A DNA stretch of 25,142 bases from Chloromonas sp. AAM2 (Eukaryota; Chlorophyta; Chlorophyceae; Chlamydomonadales; Chlamydomonadaceae): positions 1 to 25,142 of the forward strand of contig QAXH01002872.1 in NCBI GenBank assembly GCA_004335635.1. The letters run 5' to 3'. Positions 1 through 9,500 of this stretch are shown in pieces. The notes under the pieces were generated by a model. That model ran no database searches. It had not been told where the DNA came from and saw only the letters and a program-made list of their open reading frames with translations. Made by a program: the position numbers and the translations under genes. Each line of letters begins with the position of its first letter. Positions within the stretch are counted from its first letter, which is position 1.

Positions 1-275
1 ATGCAGTTATCTTGATCCGCTGTGCCAGGGGCATGTTACAGAAGCCCGTGACCTCAACGGCATGCTCGTCCTTACACCATGGCAGCCGAAAGTGCTTCCT
101 CATCAAAAGAGATTACATTAGATCAGAGGCAAAGCCAAACCGATGATGCTTCAGTATGCGTAGGGATGCAACACCGAATGAAAGGCTCAGTGCATCAGCG
201 TGAACAATCGCGCTTGCATAGGTCGTCATGGTTGTCTGAAAGTTTTGCATTGCAATGCCCCTCACGCCCACCCAC

Positions 276-683
276 CCGCACTTCCACGCCCTTGATGGCT
301 TGCAGGCCTTGTGATGTGGCTGCCATGGCATCGTTCATCAGATCATGCGCGCTGGCATCGATGTCCACGGGCTGAATGTCGGCAGCGCCTTGCGCTTGCC
401 CCAGCTTCAGCCTGACCTTTGGCGAGAGCTGGCAAGCTCTTTGGAGTGCAACCTTGGCGGCTAGAGTCTGCAGCGGTGTGAAAGGCGGCACCAGGTGCAG
501 GCGCACGCAGGTATTCGACAATACAAGATCGCGCATGCCCTTGCTTGTTTGGAATAACGCGAGGAGCGCGTCAGAATGCAGCCTGGCTGCCAGGCGCAGG
601 AGCCAAGGCCCTGGGAGGTCACTGAGTGTTCCATTTTCAGCCTGCTGCATGGCGATAATAAGCGGTATTTGCTGTGTGCGCAT
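276..683 (-). CDS. F-box-like protein exon, tandem copy 1 (partial gene)
   Basis: The minus strand encodes about 136 residues from an ATG at 683 (a second ATG lies at 650) to a donor-like GT after 276. The gene then leaves the window, so it is partial. The N-terminal part, DLPGPWLLRLAARLHSDALL followed by LFQTSKGMRDLVLS, has the hydrophobic helix pattern of F-box-like domains. The remainder alternates short hydrophobic and Ala-rich segments, as in the leucine-rich families that often follow F-boxes in green algae. If correct, it would be a substrate adaptor of an SCF ubiquitin ligase; that is inference from a weak pattern. What supports coding best is the related copy about 1 kb upstream in the gene direction, which keeps residues such as MRDLVLS and ADIQPVDIDAS and the same donor. 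I did not recognise the exact family. Confidence 0.45.
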
Positions 684-739
684 ACTCGCTGGCACTGGTG
701 CCGCTCGTGTTTGTATAAAGCCATCCGCGGACGCACAAC

Positions 740-1240
740 GAACCGTTTTTTTTGCCGTACACAGTTAGTTTGACCTAGGTTAGTTGCCCTCTGTTAAGGA
801 CATGGTTATGGTATTGGTTGGAATGCAGGTACCAAATAAGCATGTACATCGCTAGAATGTGACCTACCCTGACCTAGGCTGAGCAGAAAGGCGAAGAAAG
901 GCAGGAACAAAAGCAGTAATACGCCTGTGGCAAGGCACAAGGAAGGCAACCGGCTTGGAAAGACAGAAACAGAGACAGAAGAAGCCTGCGGAAACAGAAG
1001 AAGCCAGGAAGGAACCAGCAAAGAAGCAGCACGTCCTGAAAGGCGATCCTTAGATTGTAACATGAGGATGCATAAGCCGTGGTTCATGCTGATGAAGTTT
1101 TCATGACAATTGTTGTCTTCACAACGTGGCATTAAAGGACATTCGCAGTAAAGGTCAAGCAAAAACTGTGCCTGGGATTCTTGATTTGTGACGGCATCAG
1201 CACTTTCGTTATGACTATTACTCGAGGCAACGTACTGCAC
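740..1240. other. Spacer between the tandem F-box-like copies
   Basis: No supportable gene. Positions 885-1030 are purine-rich on the plus strand (runs built on gcagaaag, ggaag and acagaa). This creates a hydrophobic-looking minus-strand ORF that I regard as compositional, because it continues across the boundary of copy 2 and has no recognisable domain or splice structure. Confidence 0.5.
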
Positions 1241-1289
1241 AGGCTCATTGCAATCCTGGAGCATGCCAGTGTTTCTCCCGTCCACCCAC

Positions 1290-1672
1290 CCGCAGTTCCA
1301 CGCCCTTGATGGCTTGTGATGTGGCTGCCATGGCATTGTTCATCAGTTCACCTGCGCTGGCATCGATGTCAACGGGCTGGATATCAGCAGCACCAGGCGC
1401 GCCTTGCGCTTGCCGCAACTTCAGCGTAACCCTTGGCGAGAGCTGGCAAGCTCTTCGGAGTGCCACCTTGGCGGCTGCAATCTGGGTCGGTGTGAAAGAA
1501 GGCGCAAGCTGCAGGCGCACGCTGCTATGCGACAGCACCAAGTCGCGCATGCACTCGCTTGTTTGAAACAGCTGGCTGCCAGGCGCATGAACCAAGGGTC
1601 TGGAAGGTCTTCGAGTGCAAGCATAGCACCTACAAGAGGCTGCCAAGGTGATGAAACTGGTGGTTCAATCAT
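1290..1672 (-). pseudogene. F-box-like exon, tandem copy 2, frame-broken
   Basis: This is a diverged copy of the exon at 276-683, in the same orientation. It keeps the N-terminal block LEDLPDPWFMRLAAS in one frame, and LFQTSECMRDLVLS through ADIQPVDIDASAGELMNNAM in another. Against copy 1, about 25 bases are missing between those blocks (around 1565-1572), which removes the LHSDALLA region and shifts the frame. The donor-like GT after 1290 is preserved. The simplest reading is a tandem duplication followed by decay of this copy. An unannotated tiny exon boundary or a sequencing error could also explain the shift. Confidence 0.45.
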
Positions 1673-1863
1673 CAGCCCAAGGGCGGTGCAACCAGAGTAT
1701 CAGCCTGAACCCGCCAAAATCGTTGCAAGTGCCTATTAGACCTTGAACTGCAGGTGGCCCCACATGTCACAGGCCCCTGTTACAATGCATCGCATGTCAC
1801 ATGTTATCACACCCCCATGCACAACGATAGTTGACAACGACATCCGCTACAACGCATTTCATT

Positions 1864-1868
1864 TTACA
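1864..1868 (-). terminator. TGTAA poly(A) signal candidate
   Basis: TTACA on the plus strand reads TGTAA on the minus strand, about 50 bases past the minus-strand stop at 1917-1919. TGTAA is the usual poly(A) signal in Chlamydomonas-type algae. A five-base motif is weak alone, but its position fits. Confidence 0.4.
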
Positions 1869-1916
1869 TGTCATTGTGCACCCATACAAACGTCCGTAAC
1901 AACAACTACGATAAGT

Positions 1917-2133
1917 TTACAACTTGGTAGCCTTGGTGACGTCATCACTGGCTGTTTCTGCCTCAAACCGCGCTAACCGCTTGTTGAAGCCCATCATCTG
2001 TACCATGCCATCGAGAGTGCTCAATTTTTCCAGATCCACGTTTGTTGTGTCGATGTTCTCTGGCAAAGCCTCCGTGGGTAGGGGCACCAGGGGCTTTCTG
2101 GGTCGCCCCCATTGGTCCAACTCATCGTCAAAC
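1917..2133 (-). CDS. C-terminal exon of an unrecognised protein
   Basis: A polypyrimidine tract and TGTGCAG acceptor precede an open frame of one base plus 71 codons, starting FDDELDQWGRPRKPLVPLP and ending KATKL and stop. The segment is acidic and soluble-looking, with a helical stretch around DGMVQMMGFNKRLARFEAE. Composition and the clean acceptor suggest real coding sequence. I do not recognise the family. It could be the last exon of the upstream minus-strand membrane-protein gene or of a separate gene: the stop at 2391 lies between, so joining them would need a splice that skips that stop. No good upstream partner exon was settled. Confidence 0.45.
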
Positions 2134-2390
2134 CTGCACATAAAAAAAAAGCAATTGATGAATCTTACAGCTTAACATACAGTGGTGTTTAAACCTGCTC
2201 GCAAGAGAGTTTGGCATTGCACGTCACAGTTATTGATTACTAATGCCGATGAACTTGATTACTACTGAGACATGCAGTTCGTCCGTTGCTTGATTCCTAT
2301 CGGAAGGTGAGTTAACCAGCTCTTCCTGAAGAATTTGGTGCCATGCCAACCACTCTGTGCGTTGGCACAGCCCGCCGCACTCATATAGAT

Positions 2391-2912
2391 CTATGAACGC
2401 CCCATGTATCTAGCAGAAATCCGAAGCAAAAATACCCCAATGCCAGACCCGAATAGGATTATCACTGGAGGTGTCCAGCCTCGTCTCTTGAAAGGCTTGC
2501 TAGCGTTCGCACTCTGTGCATGTGGGCCCCTCTGATGTAATGAATATGTATGTATGCATCTGGGGCTCCAAACAGCCACACCACTCTACTGCTCATGGGT
2601 ATTCAGCCTTACCCCCCTTCTTGAGGTGAGCACTAGGTGGGTATACAATGAGTGCACCAAAGGGCTGACTGCAAAGTGCACACGTCTACTTTTGCGGTTG
2701 TTGCTTGAGGTGCAGTGGTGACGAACAGGCCACCTACTTTCACCCCCTCCCCCCCCCCCACCTGGACCCTGCCGAGCAGTCCTCCCCGGATTGAAGGCCA
2801 TGTAAACAACAACTACGATAACACCTCTTTTTGTGTTTTCTGTATCAGTGCTACTTGAACAGTTTGTGGCGCACCTGTCGATGAGGGGCCGGCTCATCTC
2901 TTCGTCCTTATA
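2391..2912 (-). CDS. Two-exon C-terminus with one membrane segment
   Basis: The first exon, 2875-2912 (38 bases, acceptor GATTGCAG, donor GTGCGC), reads YKDEEMSRPLID plus two bases. The second, 2391-2499 (acceptor GCTAG), supplies the completing base and then 35 codons to a TAG stop. The joined tail is basic (KPFKRRGW) followed by one hydrophobic span, VIILFGSGIGVFLL, and a basic end (RISARYMGRS): the layout of a small single-pass or tail-anchored organelle membrane protein. The first exon begins in phase 0, compatible with the phase-0 end of the exon at 3689-3796, so this may be the 3' end of that gene. A resemblance to small cytochrome-oxidase subunits was considered but is too weak to name. 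Confidence 0.35.
2704..2822 (-). repeat. Dispersed repeat, copy 1
   Basis: Read on the minus strand, this shares with 12484-12590 a start built on GTTGTTTACATGGCCTT, then TCCGGGGAGG, a G-rich middle, and an end built on GTCACCACTGCACC. The two copies are in opposite orientation about 10 kb apart. The length (about 110 bases) and lack of coding content suit a short non-autonomous element. The copy contains a run of C on the plus strand (2743-2759). The end motif AACAACAACTACGATA also occurs alone at about 1899-1914. Confidence 0.6.
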
Positions 2913-3483
2913 CTGCAATCACACAATAAGGCACACAAGGCGTTGACTGCTTTTTAGTAATGTTTACATCAGGGAAGCATTCACAAGCCATGAAGCAGGT
3001 ATGAAATTCAGGTTAGCAGATAGAAGAACAGATAATCAATGGTCAATAATCAACTTGCAGTCGTAATGGGTTGTTAGGCGGATTTGTAGCTCATCGTCAC
3101 ACGATGCTGAGTGTGTGAAGCAGCAGTTTACATTTGGGCCAACATGCTGCGCCCACATTCCACTCCCTCTTCCGCATGACTCGACTCTCTCTTTGGCGTG
3201 GCTTGACGCCTTCACCCAGTGCTTGCCACTGCAGCATGTGAGCCACATGCCCCAGCAGGGTTTGGACAACCCAATCGAGTTCCGATATCACCAAGCCAAA
3301 ATTCCGGTATTTAAATGCATTCCATGCTTGATGATAATCCAAATTTTGACGGAATGAAGTGAGGCAGACTTTGGAAAAAAGAGATAGTTGAACATTAATT
3401 GTCGCTCTGATGTGCAGCACGCAGACTGCATACCCCTGCACATCTTGCGCTGCCCGGTGCTACCATACGGGCACCGCCGCATC

Positions 3484-3670
3484 CAGTGCCTGCTGTGTGT
3501 AGCAGGTGCCTGCTGTGTGTAGCCAGTGCCTGCTGTGTGTAGCAAGTGCCTGCTGTGTGTAGCCAGTGCCTGCTGTGTGTAGCCAGTGCCTGCTGTGTGT
3601 AGCAAGTGCCTGCTGTGTGTAGCAGGTGCCTGCTGTGTGTAGCCAGTGCCTGCTGTGTGTAGCAGGTGCC
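3484..3670. repeat. 20-bp minisatellite, about nine copies
   Basis: Nine nearly perfect copies of a 20-base unit (GTGCCTGCTGTGTGTAGCMR) vary only at the last two positions (ca, ag or aa). On the minus strand the array begins about 20 bases after the donor of the exon at 3689-3796, so it is probably intronic. Twenty is not a multiple of three and the unit has no stop in any minus-strand frame, so all three frames stay open and encode the same cyclic 20-residue repeat. Those ORFs are very likely artefacts. Confidence 0.9.
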
Positions 3671-3688
3671 GCCCAAGCCCCTGCGCAC

Positions 3689-5998
3689 CTTTGATACATT
3701 GTCATCGGCTATCCGAAGCAGGAGTGGCACCTTGTATGCGAGGAAGCCCAGCAACAGGAAACCCTGGTGGGCGGAGTCCAAGGGAGCACCGGACACCTGT
3801 GACCGAGTGTGAATGATCATTACATCATCAACATCACAACATGACGGTCGTAACTGTGACCGCTACCTACGACCGGTCACTATGGTCAAAGTCTCGTTAA
3901 TCATGGTCTCTGCGGTAATAATGGTCGAAATCGCATGGCAATCGCGTTTTGCCCCATGCAAGGTGTTAGCCACGTACATTAGTCCTGATGGTGATGCGTC
4001 TGTGCCACGCTGACAAACAGGGTTGGCAGGTTACATGGCATTTGCAGGTTGGCCCACGCTGACAAAATTGAACGTAAGCCAACGATGGCTACTGGCACCC
4101 AGACACAGTCAATAGCCTAGCGCCTGTGAACCCAAACAATGCCCAAGCAAGCGTGTGACTACAGATAGCAAATGGTTAAAACAGTCGACAAAGCCATTCC
4201 TGGCAGTCGCTCTGAGAGCTGCACCTGTAACTGGTGTCACTATGGGGTTTCAAACCGAGTCACAGTATTATCTGCCCTTAGCAAAGATGGATGCCCCACC
4301 TGATTCCATGCCGCAGCCAGGGCTGCCAGGGCCACCGGCACCAGCAGGCGAGGCTTCAGTGCGTGGGTGTAAGCAGCGAAGATCTTGGCCACGTTTCTAG
4401 CAGCGTCGTTCTCAATCTGCATGTGGCATGCGGCTCGGGGTGGAAGGGGCAAACTCCACCACAGGGTCGCCTGCTGTAATGTGGTCAAACCATCGAGCTT
4501 ATCTTGCTGGTCGAAGTGAGGAACTGTTCGCCTTTAGGACAGGGAAACGGTGAACGGGTGCCGGGCTACGCATAGATATTGATCCAAGATCAAGTGCGTT
4601 TGAACTTGTGCATGAACTGCTGATACTTCTGTACGCAGGGCAAGCATATCCTTTAGCACCAGGTTAGGGGCACCACAAGCTGCAAAACTGCAGGGATAAG
4701 TGTCACTTATTAAGTAATGATAATAATTGATGACAAGCACAGCCCTTAGAGAGCGAACACCCCAACACCTCTTCACAACAACTTGGTCTTGCTGGCTGGC
4801 TGAACAGCCCTTGACTGACTGAAGGTCACGTAAACAAACACAGGCCACTTAAAGCAGAACCACACCCACCCGTTCCGCCTCCCAACATGTCGCCACCCTC
4901 TACCATGGGCATGCCTCACCAGCAACAGGTTAACACCCACCCTTTCTGCCTCCCACAGGCAATGGTAACACCCACCCTTTCCGCCTCCCACAAGGGAATC
5001 TTGGTATCAGCGTTGACGGCATCCACGTCACGGAACAGCCACAGCAGATACAGATTGCACGCCGCGCTACCTGTGGGTAGAGGTTTGCACAGCTGGGCGT
5101 AGATATCAGACAACAGCTGAAAACGGACAAAGAAACGTAGAATTGGGGCTGGAAGCGACGAAATCGGCCTGAAGGTCAAAATACGGTGGTTTCTATGATA
5201 GCTGCCGAATTAGAAACGTAGAATACATAGAATATGTCGATTTCTATGCGTATTTCTATGCGTAGATGTATGCGCAGATCTACTTTCTACGCTATGGCAC
5301 AACCCTAGCCATGGCGCAACCCTACCTATAAGGGCGCACAGGCCTGCCTCCCCGTCGACAACGAGTAGAAGGTACAGGGCTAGGCCGCCGCCTGCCTTGC
5401 GTGCTGTGGCTATGGTGCTGTCCTTCAACTGCTGGTATTCCTGTGCGTGTCGAGATCAACACCTTGCTCAGTCTTGCATCAACACCTTGCTCAGTCTTGC
5501 GTCACTGAGGGCGTCAAGTGACTGTACCCAGCAGGTTATCACAGCAGGGAGGCAACGGCACTCAAGGTGCCAGGTAGCCTTGTCAATACCCGGATTACAT
5601 GGCAGGCCTGCTGAATGGTGGTTGTGCTTGCTTGTCACAACAGCATGTCATGGTGTCTCTACAAACAGGACATGGGCATGGACATTCCACTCCCAGCTCC
5701 ACGGTTGCCACACACTGCCCAGTGAACGGTGCCCATTATAGGAAGCAACGTGTTTTCATATGGCACCTGGCATTGGCCAATGATCCATACGGTGACCCAA
5801 ATAGGAAACAGCAGTCTGTCCAGTATGAAAGGTACTAGGGCAAGGCATCATCCGCCTCACATGGAGGTGTCTTTATGTTGCATGCAGCCTTGCCACGCCC
5901 AGCTGCTCACCTTCATGTACACTGGATCTGCCACGCGGCCGGATGAAGTGCAGCACAAAGTGGTTCTCAATACCGGTCTGGGGGCTGCATGCCAACAC
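3689..5998 (-). CDS. Multi-exon membrane protein, unidentified
   Basis: Exons read on the minus strand: 5911-5998 (ENHFVLHFIRPRGRSSVHE), 5326-5440 (LKDSTIATARKAGGGLALYL, then LLVVDGEAG), about 4992-5148 (LLSDIYAQLCKPL, then LLWLFRDVDAVNADTK), 4300-4416 (NDAARNVAKIFAAYTHALKP, then RLLVPVALAALAAAWNQ) and 3689-3796 (LDSAHQGFLLLGFLAYKVPL, then LLRIADDN). The junction 5326/5148 agrees in phase (1), and 4300-4416 and 3689-3796 are both phase 0. A further exon at 6260 to about 6322 (ILKANNVFGAQ, donor GTATGC) probably lies upstream, and exons are missing from the model. The layout, with paired hydrophobic segments, a FRDVDAV motif and a C-terminal LLGFLAYK helix, recalls plastid ATP-synthase-protein-I-like membrane proteins (CGLD22/CGL160 type). 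This is recall, not a match I could test. The gene is head-to-head with CFAP58. Confidence 0.4.
4865..4995. repeat. Donor-proximal repeat, three imperfect copies
   Basis: Three copies of a block close to ACACCCACCCTTTCCGCCTC are present at about 4863-4888, 4933-4957 and 4969-4993; the last two are about 35 bases apart. On the minus strand the block includes the GTGGGAGG donor candidate that ends the exon at about 4992, so the donor region itself appears to have been duplicated into the intron. Confidence 0.65.
5131..5275. repeat. AT-rich short repeats in an intron
   Basis: AGAAACGTAGAAT occurs at about 5131 and 5213, and ATTTCTATGCGT twice in tandem at about 5238-5261, with partial inverted matches to CTTTCTACGC at about 5284. 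In the minus-strand model this is the intron between exons 5326-5440 and 4992-5148. Confidence 0.5.
5455..5500. repeat. 23-bp tandem duplication
   Basis: The unit from 5455 to 5477 (starting ATCAACACCTTGCTCAG) is repeated immediately at 5478-5500. On the minus strand it lies 15 bases upstream of the acceptor of the exon at 5326-5440, so it is an acceptor-proximal duplication. Confidence 0.85.
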
Positions 5999-6317
5999 CT
6001 GGAACACAGAGAACACAGGTGCAACATCAAGGCCTATGGACACCCATGCTTTACATGTCCTCAACAAGAAGGAGCATAAATCGCTCACCGCCTTCGCTGG
6101 CTCAGTGTGGGTTGAGCACCCGGATAAGAGGTAGACGCAGTCCGATCTCCGACCACATCCAAGCATCGCGCTCTGCAGATACGCAATGACAATGACAAGT
6201 TTGATCCAGCGGCCCTCATGCCCCAATAGCCGAGGATTCCGGGACAGGGTGTTGCATACCTGAGCCCCAAAGACATTGTTAGCCTTCAAGATTGGAGCCG
6301 CGGCCCGGTAATTAAGT

Positions 6318-6443
6318 ATGCACACTTACACAGAAATCGAGGAAAAAAGAGCCGCCGGCGAGTTCAACCGTCAACTGGAAACGCTCGTACGGGAGCAACT
6401 ATTATTTCCCGCTATTCCGGCCATTGTACGGACGATTGCATAA
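6318..6443 (+). CDS. 41-codon upstream ORF (uncertain)
   Basis: ATG at 6318 opens 41 codons to TAA, 115 bases upstream of the CFAP58 start. The peptide is charged and helix-like (EIEEKRAAGEFNRQLETLVR, then EQLLFPAIPAI). It could be an upstream ORF of the CFAP58 transcript, an unrelated micro-ORF, or chance. The complementary strand is also coding-like (VELAGGSFFLDFC before a consensus GTAAGT donor), which may be the first exon of the head-to-head gene. I cannot decide between strands. Confidence 0.2.
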   Translation: MHTYTEIEEKRAAGEFNRQLETLVREQLLFPAIPAIVRTIA

Positions 6444-6558
6444 TACGTATGTACTGTTCACTTCTGTGGCCATCAGGCATGCCATTTGAAGTGTAAAAAT
6501 CAGCATTTCCGTACTTTACGCGGCCTAGCGGAAAGGCGTCGAGGCAGCGCTAGCTGCC
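6326..6558. promoter_or_regulatory. Candidate bidirectional promoter region
   Basis: About 230 bases separate the CFAP58 start codon from the first coding-like sequence of the minus-strand gene. No TATA box or recognisable cilia-gene element was found by eye. The call rests only on the head-to-head layout. Confidence 0.35.
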
Positions 6559-9500
6559 ATGGCGTCTTCAGAGCCTGCCAAGGATGGCTTCGATAACAGG
6601 GTATACGAGACTATGCAGAAAGAGTACAAGGAGGTGGGACCTCCTTCTGCGCAAAGAATTCAATCAGTGCTTGTGATTTATCGCCGAAGGCTAGGATGGA
6701 TACCTGTGCATGCAAAGTTTGCAACATCACGAATATTGTGGCATGTGCACATTTTGGGCAGGTGCTTGAACAGCTCGTCGGAGACCCGAGCCTGGAGCGC
6801 TTCAGGGTTGAATATGAGAAGCTGTTTCGCGCTCTTCACAAGTCTCATGGTGCGTTTGATCGAAACAAGGGTTGTGCCTCTAAAAATGTGCTGCATGAAC
6901 GGGGGTTCAGACCCTAGGCATGTTCACCATGCATGCATGCAGAGAGCGAGATACGCCTAATAAAGAGATGTAGAGAGCTGAATGCGGAGATTGTTGCCAA
7001 TGCGGCCAAGGTTCAGACAGCGCTCAAGCTGAATGAGGAGGATCAAGGCACCATTGCCACGCTCAAGAAGGAGATCGAGAAAGCCTGGAAGCTTGTGGAT
7101 GCCAGCCATGAGAAGGAAGCCAAGGCCAAGGAGACCATCCAGCAGCTCAAGATGGAAATCTCAAACCTGACCCGTTTGGTGGAGCAGGGTTCCGGGCTAG
7201 CCTTGGGCGAGGAGTCGACCTTGAACGACTTGCTCAAGCAGAAGGAAGAGCTTGTGCGAGAGCGAGATCAGCAGGTCGACCAGATTATGGCCCTGCGTGC
7301 TGAGCTCATGGAAACGCAGGTAGGTTGCACATGCACATCATCCCCTGTCAGTTACGCTGGCTTGGCACAGACACAAGGCCATGCAAGGCCATTTTTCACA
7401 CCCTGTGTAAGCAATGCCTAAAGGTTCAATCAAGTCTCAGTACCTGTTAACACAGTTGAACTCAAACCTACACTGCCCAGGCACGATGACATCGCAGCAA
7501 TGTGCATCCAAAGCGTTTCTGACATGTTACAAATCAAGCAACAGTGTGCCAAAGGCAGCATGACAGATAGGCAACAGCCTGCATGGGCATGGGCATAGCA
7601 TGGACGAGGCATGGACAAGGCATGGGCAAGGCATCCTGGACAGCCCACATGCGCTGACAGGGACGGAACAGCATGGCTGTCAGTGCGCCAGCAGCACATC
7701 TTGGCTTTCATTGTGTCCAGGCAGCAGCGGAACACAGAGGCAGGGAACTCCGGGCAGCTCGGCATCAACTGACTGGCGGGCATCAGAATGCCGCACAGCA
7801 CAGCAGACCCAGATTCATAGCAGCAGGTCAGCCTGATGGTTGGCATGACCAGCTGTGCAGCAGCAGGACCAGCCAGTCACAGGAGCAAACCAGCCAGCGA
7901 CAGCAGGACCAGCCAGCGACAGCAGCAGGATAGCTGTGCAGTTGAAGGATGCTGCTCAGGAAGGCTTTGTATGAATCTGTTACATCCTTGGTGCCTTGCA
8001 CCCACCTTCTGATTTTCTATTGTCAGCACAGCCTAATGCGTCCGATCCCACGGCCGATCCCACGTATCACACACTCACGCCCATGCAGCACTGACACTCA
8101 CACTCCCATGCCAATGCATGGATAGCTGACGTTCAATGGCGTGCATGCGCCCTGCAGGAGAAGCTCCGGGGGACTGAAACCGCCAAGCTTAGCCTGGAAA
8201 CCGACATTGGCAGCCTCAAGGAGAGCATTGGTGGGTGAAGCATCACAGCATTACCCTGCGTGCTTGGGTTGAAGTTGGGCATGCAGAGCGCTGACGGGTT
8301 GAGCCTGGCAATCATCCGGTGTACTTGAGGTTCAAATGGACCACAGCAGAGGACGAGCAGGCGAGCCCATGTTGTGTTTCTAGAAGGAGGGCAAAACTCG
8401 AAAATGGGCAGGTGCTCTTCATGCATGGGCTCTACATCCAGGGAATGGGAGGCTGCAGTTGTGCTGCTGTGTGTACATTTGCGGAGACCACACATGCACT
8501 GCCACCAGAAGCACTGCCACCAGAAGCATGGATGCCACCGCCCCATCTGCGCTGGCTAGTAAGCCGGATGCTGACATGGCATGGCATTCTGCAGAGGTCT
8601 AGACAAGTCCTGTTGATTATGATTATGTCCATCAGCGTTTTGTGACCCTAGTCCATGCAAGTCCCTTGGCCACCGTTAATGAAGATCCAGTGCGGAGACC
8701 AATTCTATATATAGCATTGGTTTCCCACCCAGCGTGAGTAGAACACATGAGAAAGCCATGTCCTCAGGCGAGCGCAAGATGGAGGCAGAGCGCGAGGCCC
8801 GTAAGAAGGAGCGCATGGAGAAGGAAATGAAGGAGCTAAGAGCTTCGCTGGAGGCTCGGCAGAGCGAGATTAAGGCCAAGCAGCAACAGGTGGGTCCTCT
8901 GATGATTCAGCTTGCAGATCGTGGCCTAGGATACTGTGGCGGAGCAAGAGTGCAAGTAGCTTTCACATTGCATCGTAGCGTGGGACGCGATTCATGTCAG
9001 CACACCCAAAATGTGTGCAATCGGCCGGTCAGCCATTGCCAGGCGGAGCCAGATAATGGCTAAGCAGTAAAAGGCAGGACTAGGCCCTGCATACCAGGCA
9101 GCAGAGGCAGCCCACTTGTGTAATCAAACTGTTCGTAGACAAGGGTCAAGAAGAGTGTAGGCACCGCGGTCTCTGTGTGGAATGTGTTCCATGCAATGTG
9201 GCATGCACACAGGCACACGCGCACACGCATGCTACCAACCAATTAACTGCTGCCAGTCATCTCACACTCCCTTTTTCACGGTGTGTGTCCCATCTACTTT
9301 TCTGTTTCAAATCTCTGACTGGCGGCATCGCTTCTCACATTTGGGTTGTCTGCCTCACTCATTTCTCATGTGTGGTGTGTGTATGTGTGTCTCACTCTTC
9401 CCCTCACAGGTCACGGTCACAGAGGAGCAGGTGCTTCGCCTGGAAGGGATGCTGCGGGACACGCGATTTGGGGCGGAGAAAACACAAAAGGAGTACAACC

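Noticed and set aside
806..1336. 176-codon minus ORF with a strongly hydrophobic stretch
   Set aside because: The hydrophobicity comes from a pyrimidine-rich strand; no domain, and it runs out of frame through the F-box-like copy.
2391..2499. Naming the single-helix tail as a cytochrome oxidase small subunit
   Set aside because: Only a short FGSG-type hydrophobic pattern agrees; too little to name.
3395..3820. Minus-strand ORFs with a cyclic Thr-His-Ser-Arg-type repeat
   Set aside because: All three frames give the same peptide from a 20-base minisatellite; only 3689-3796 is supported as an exon.
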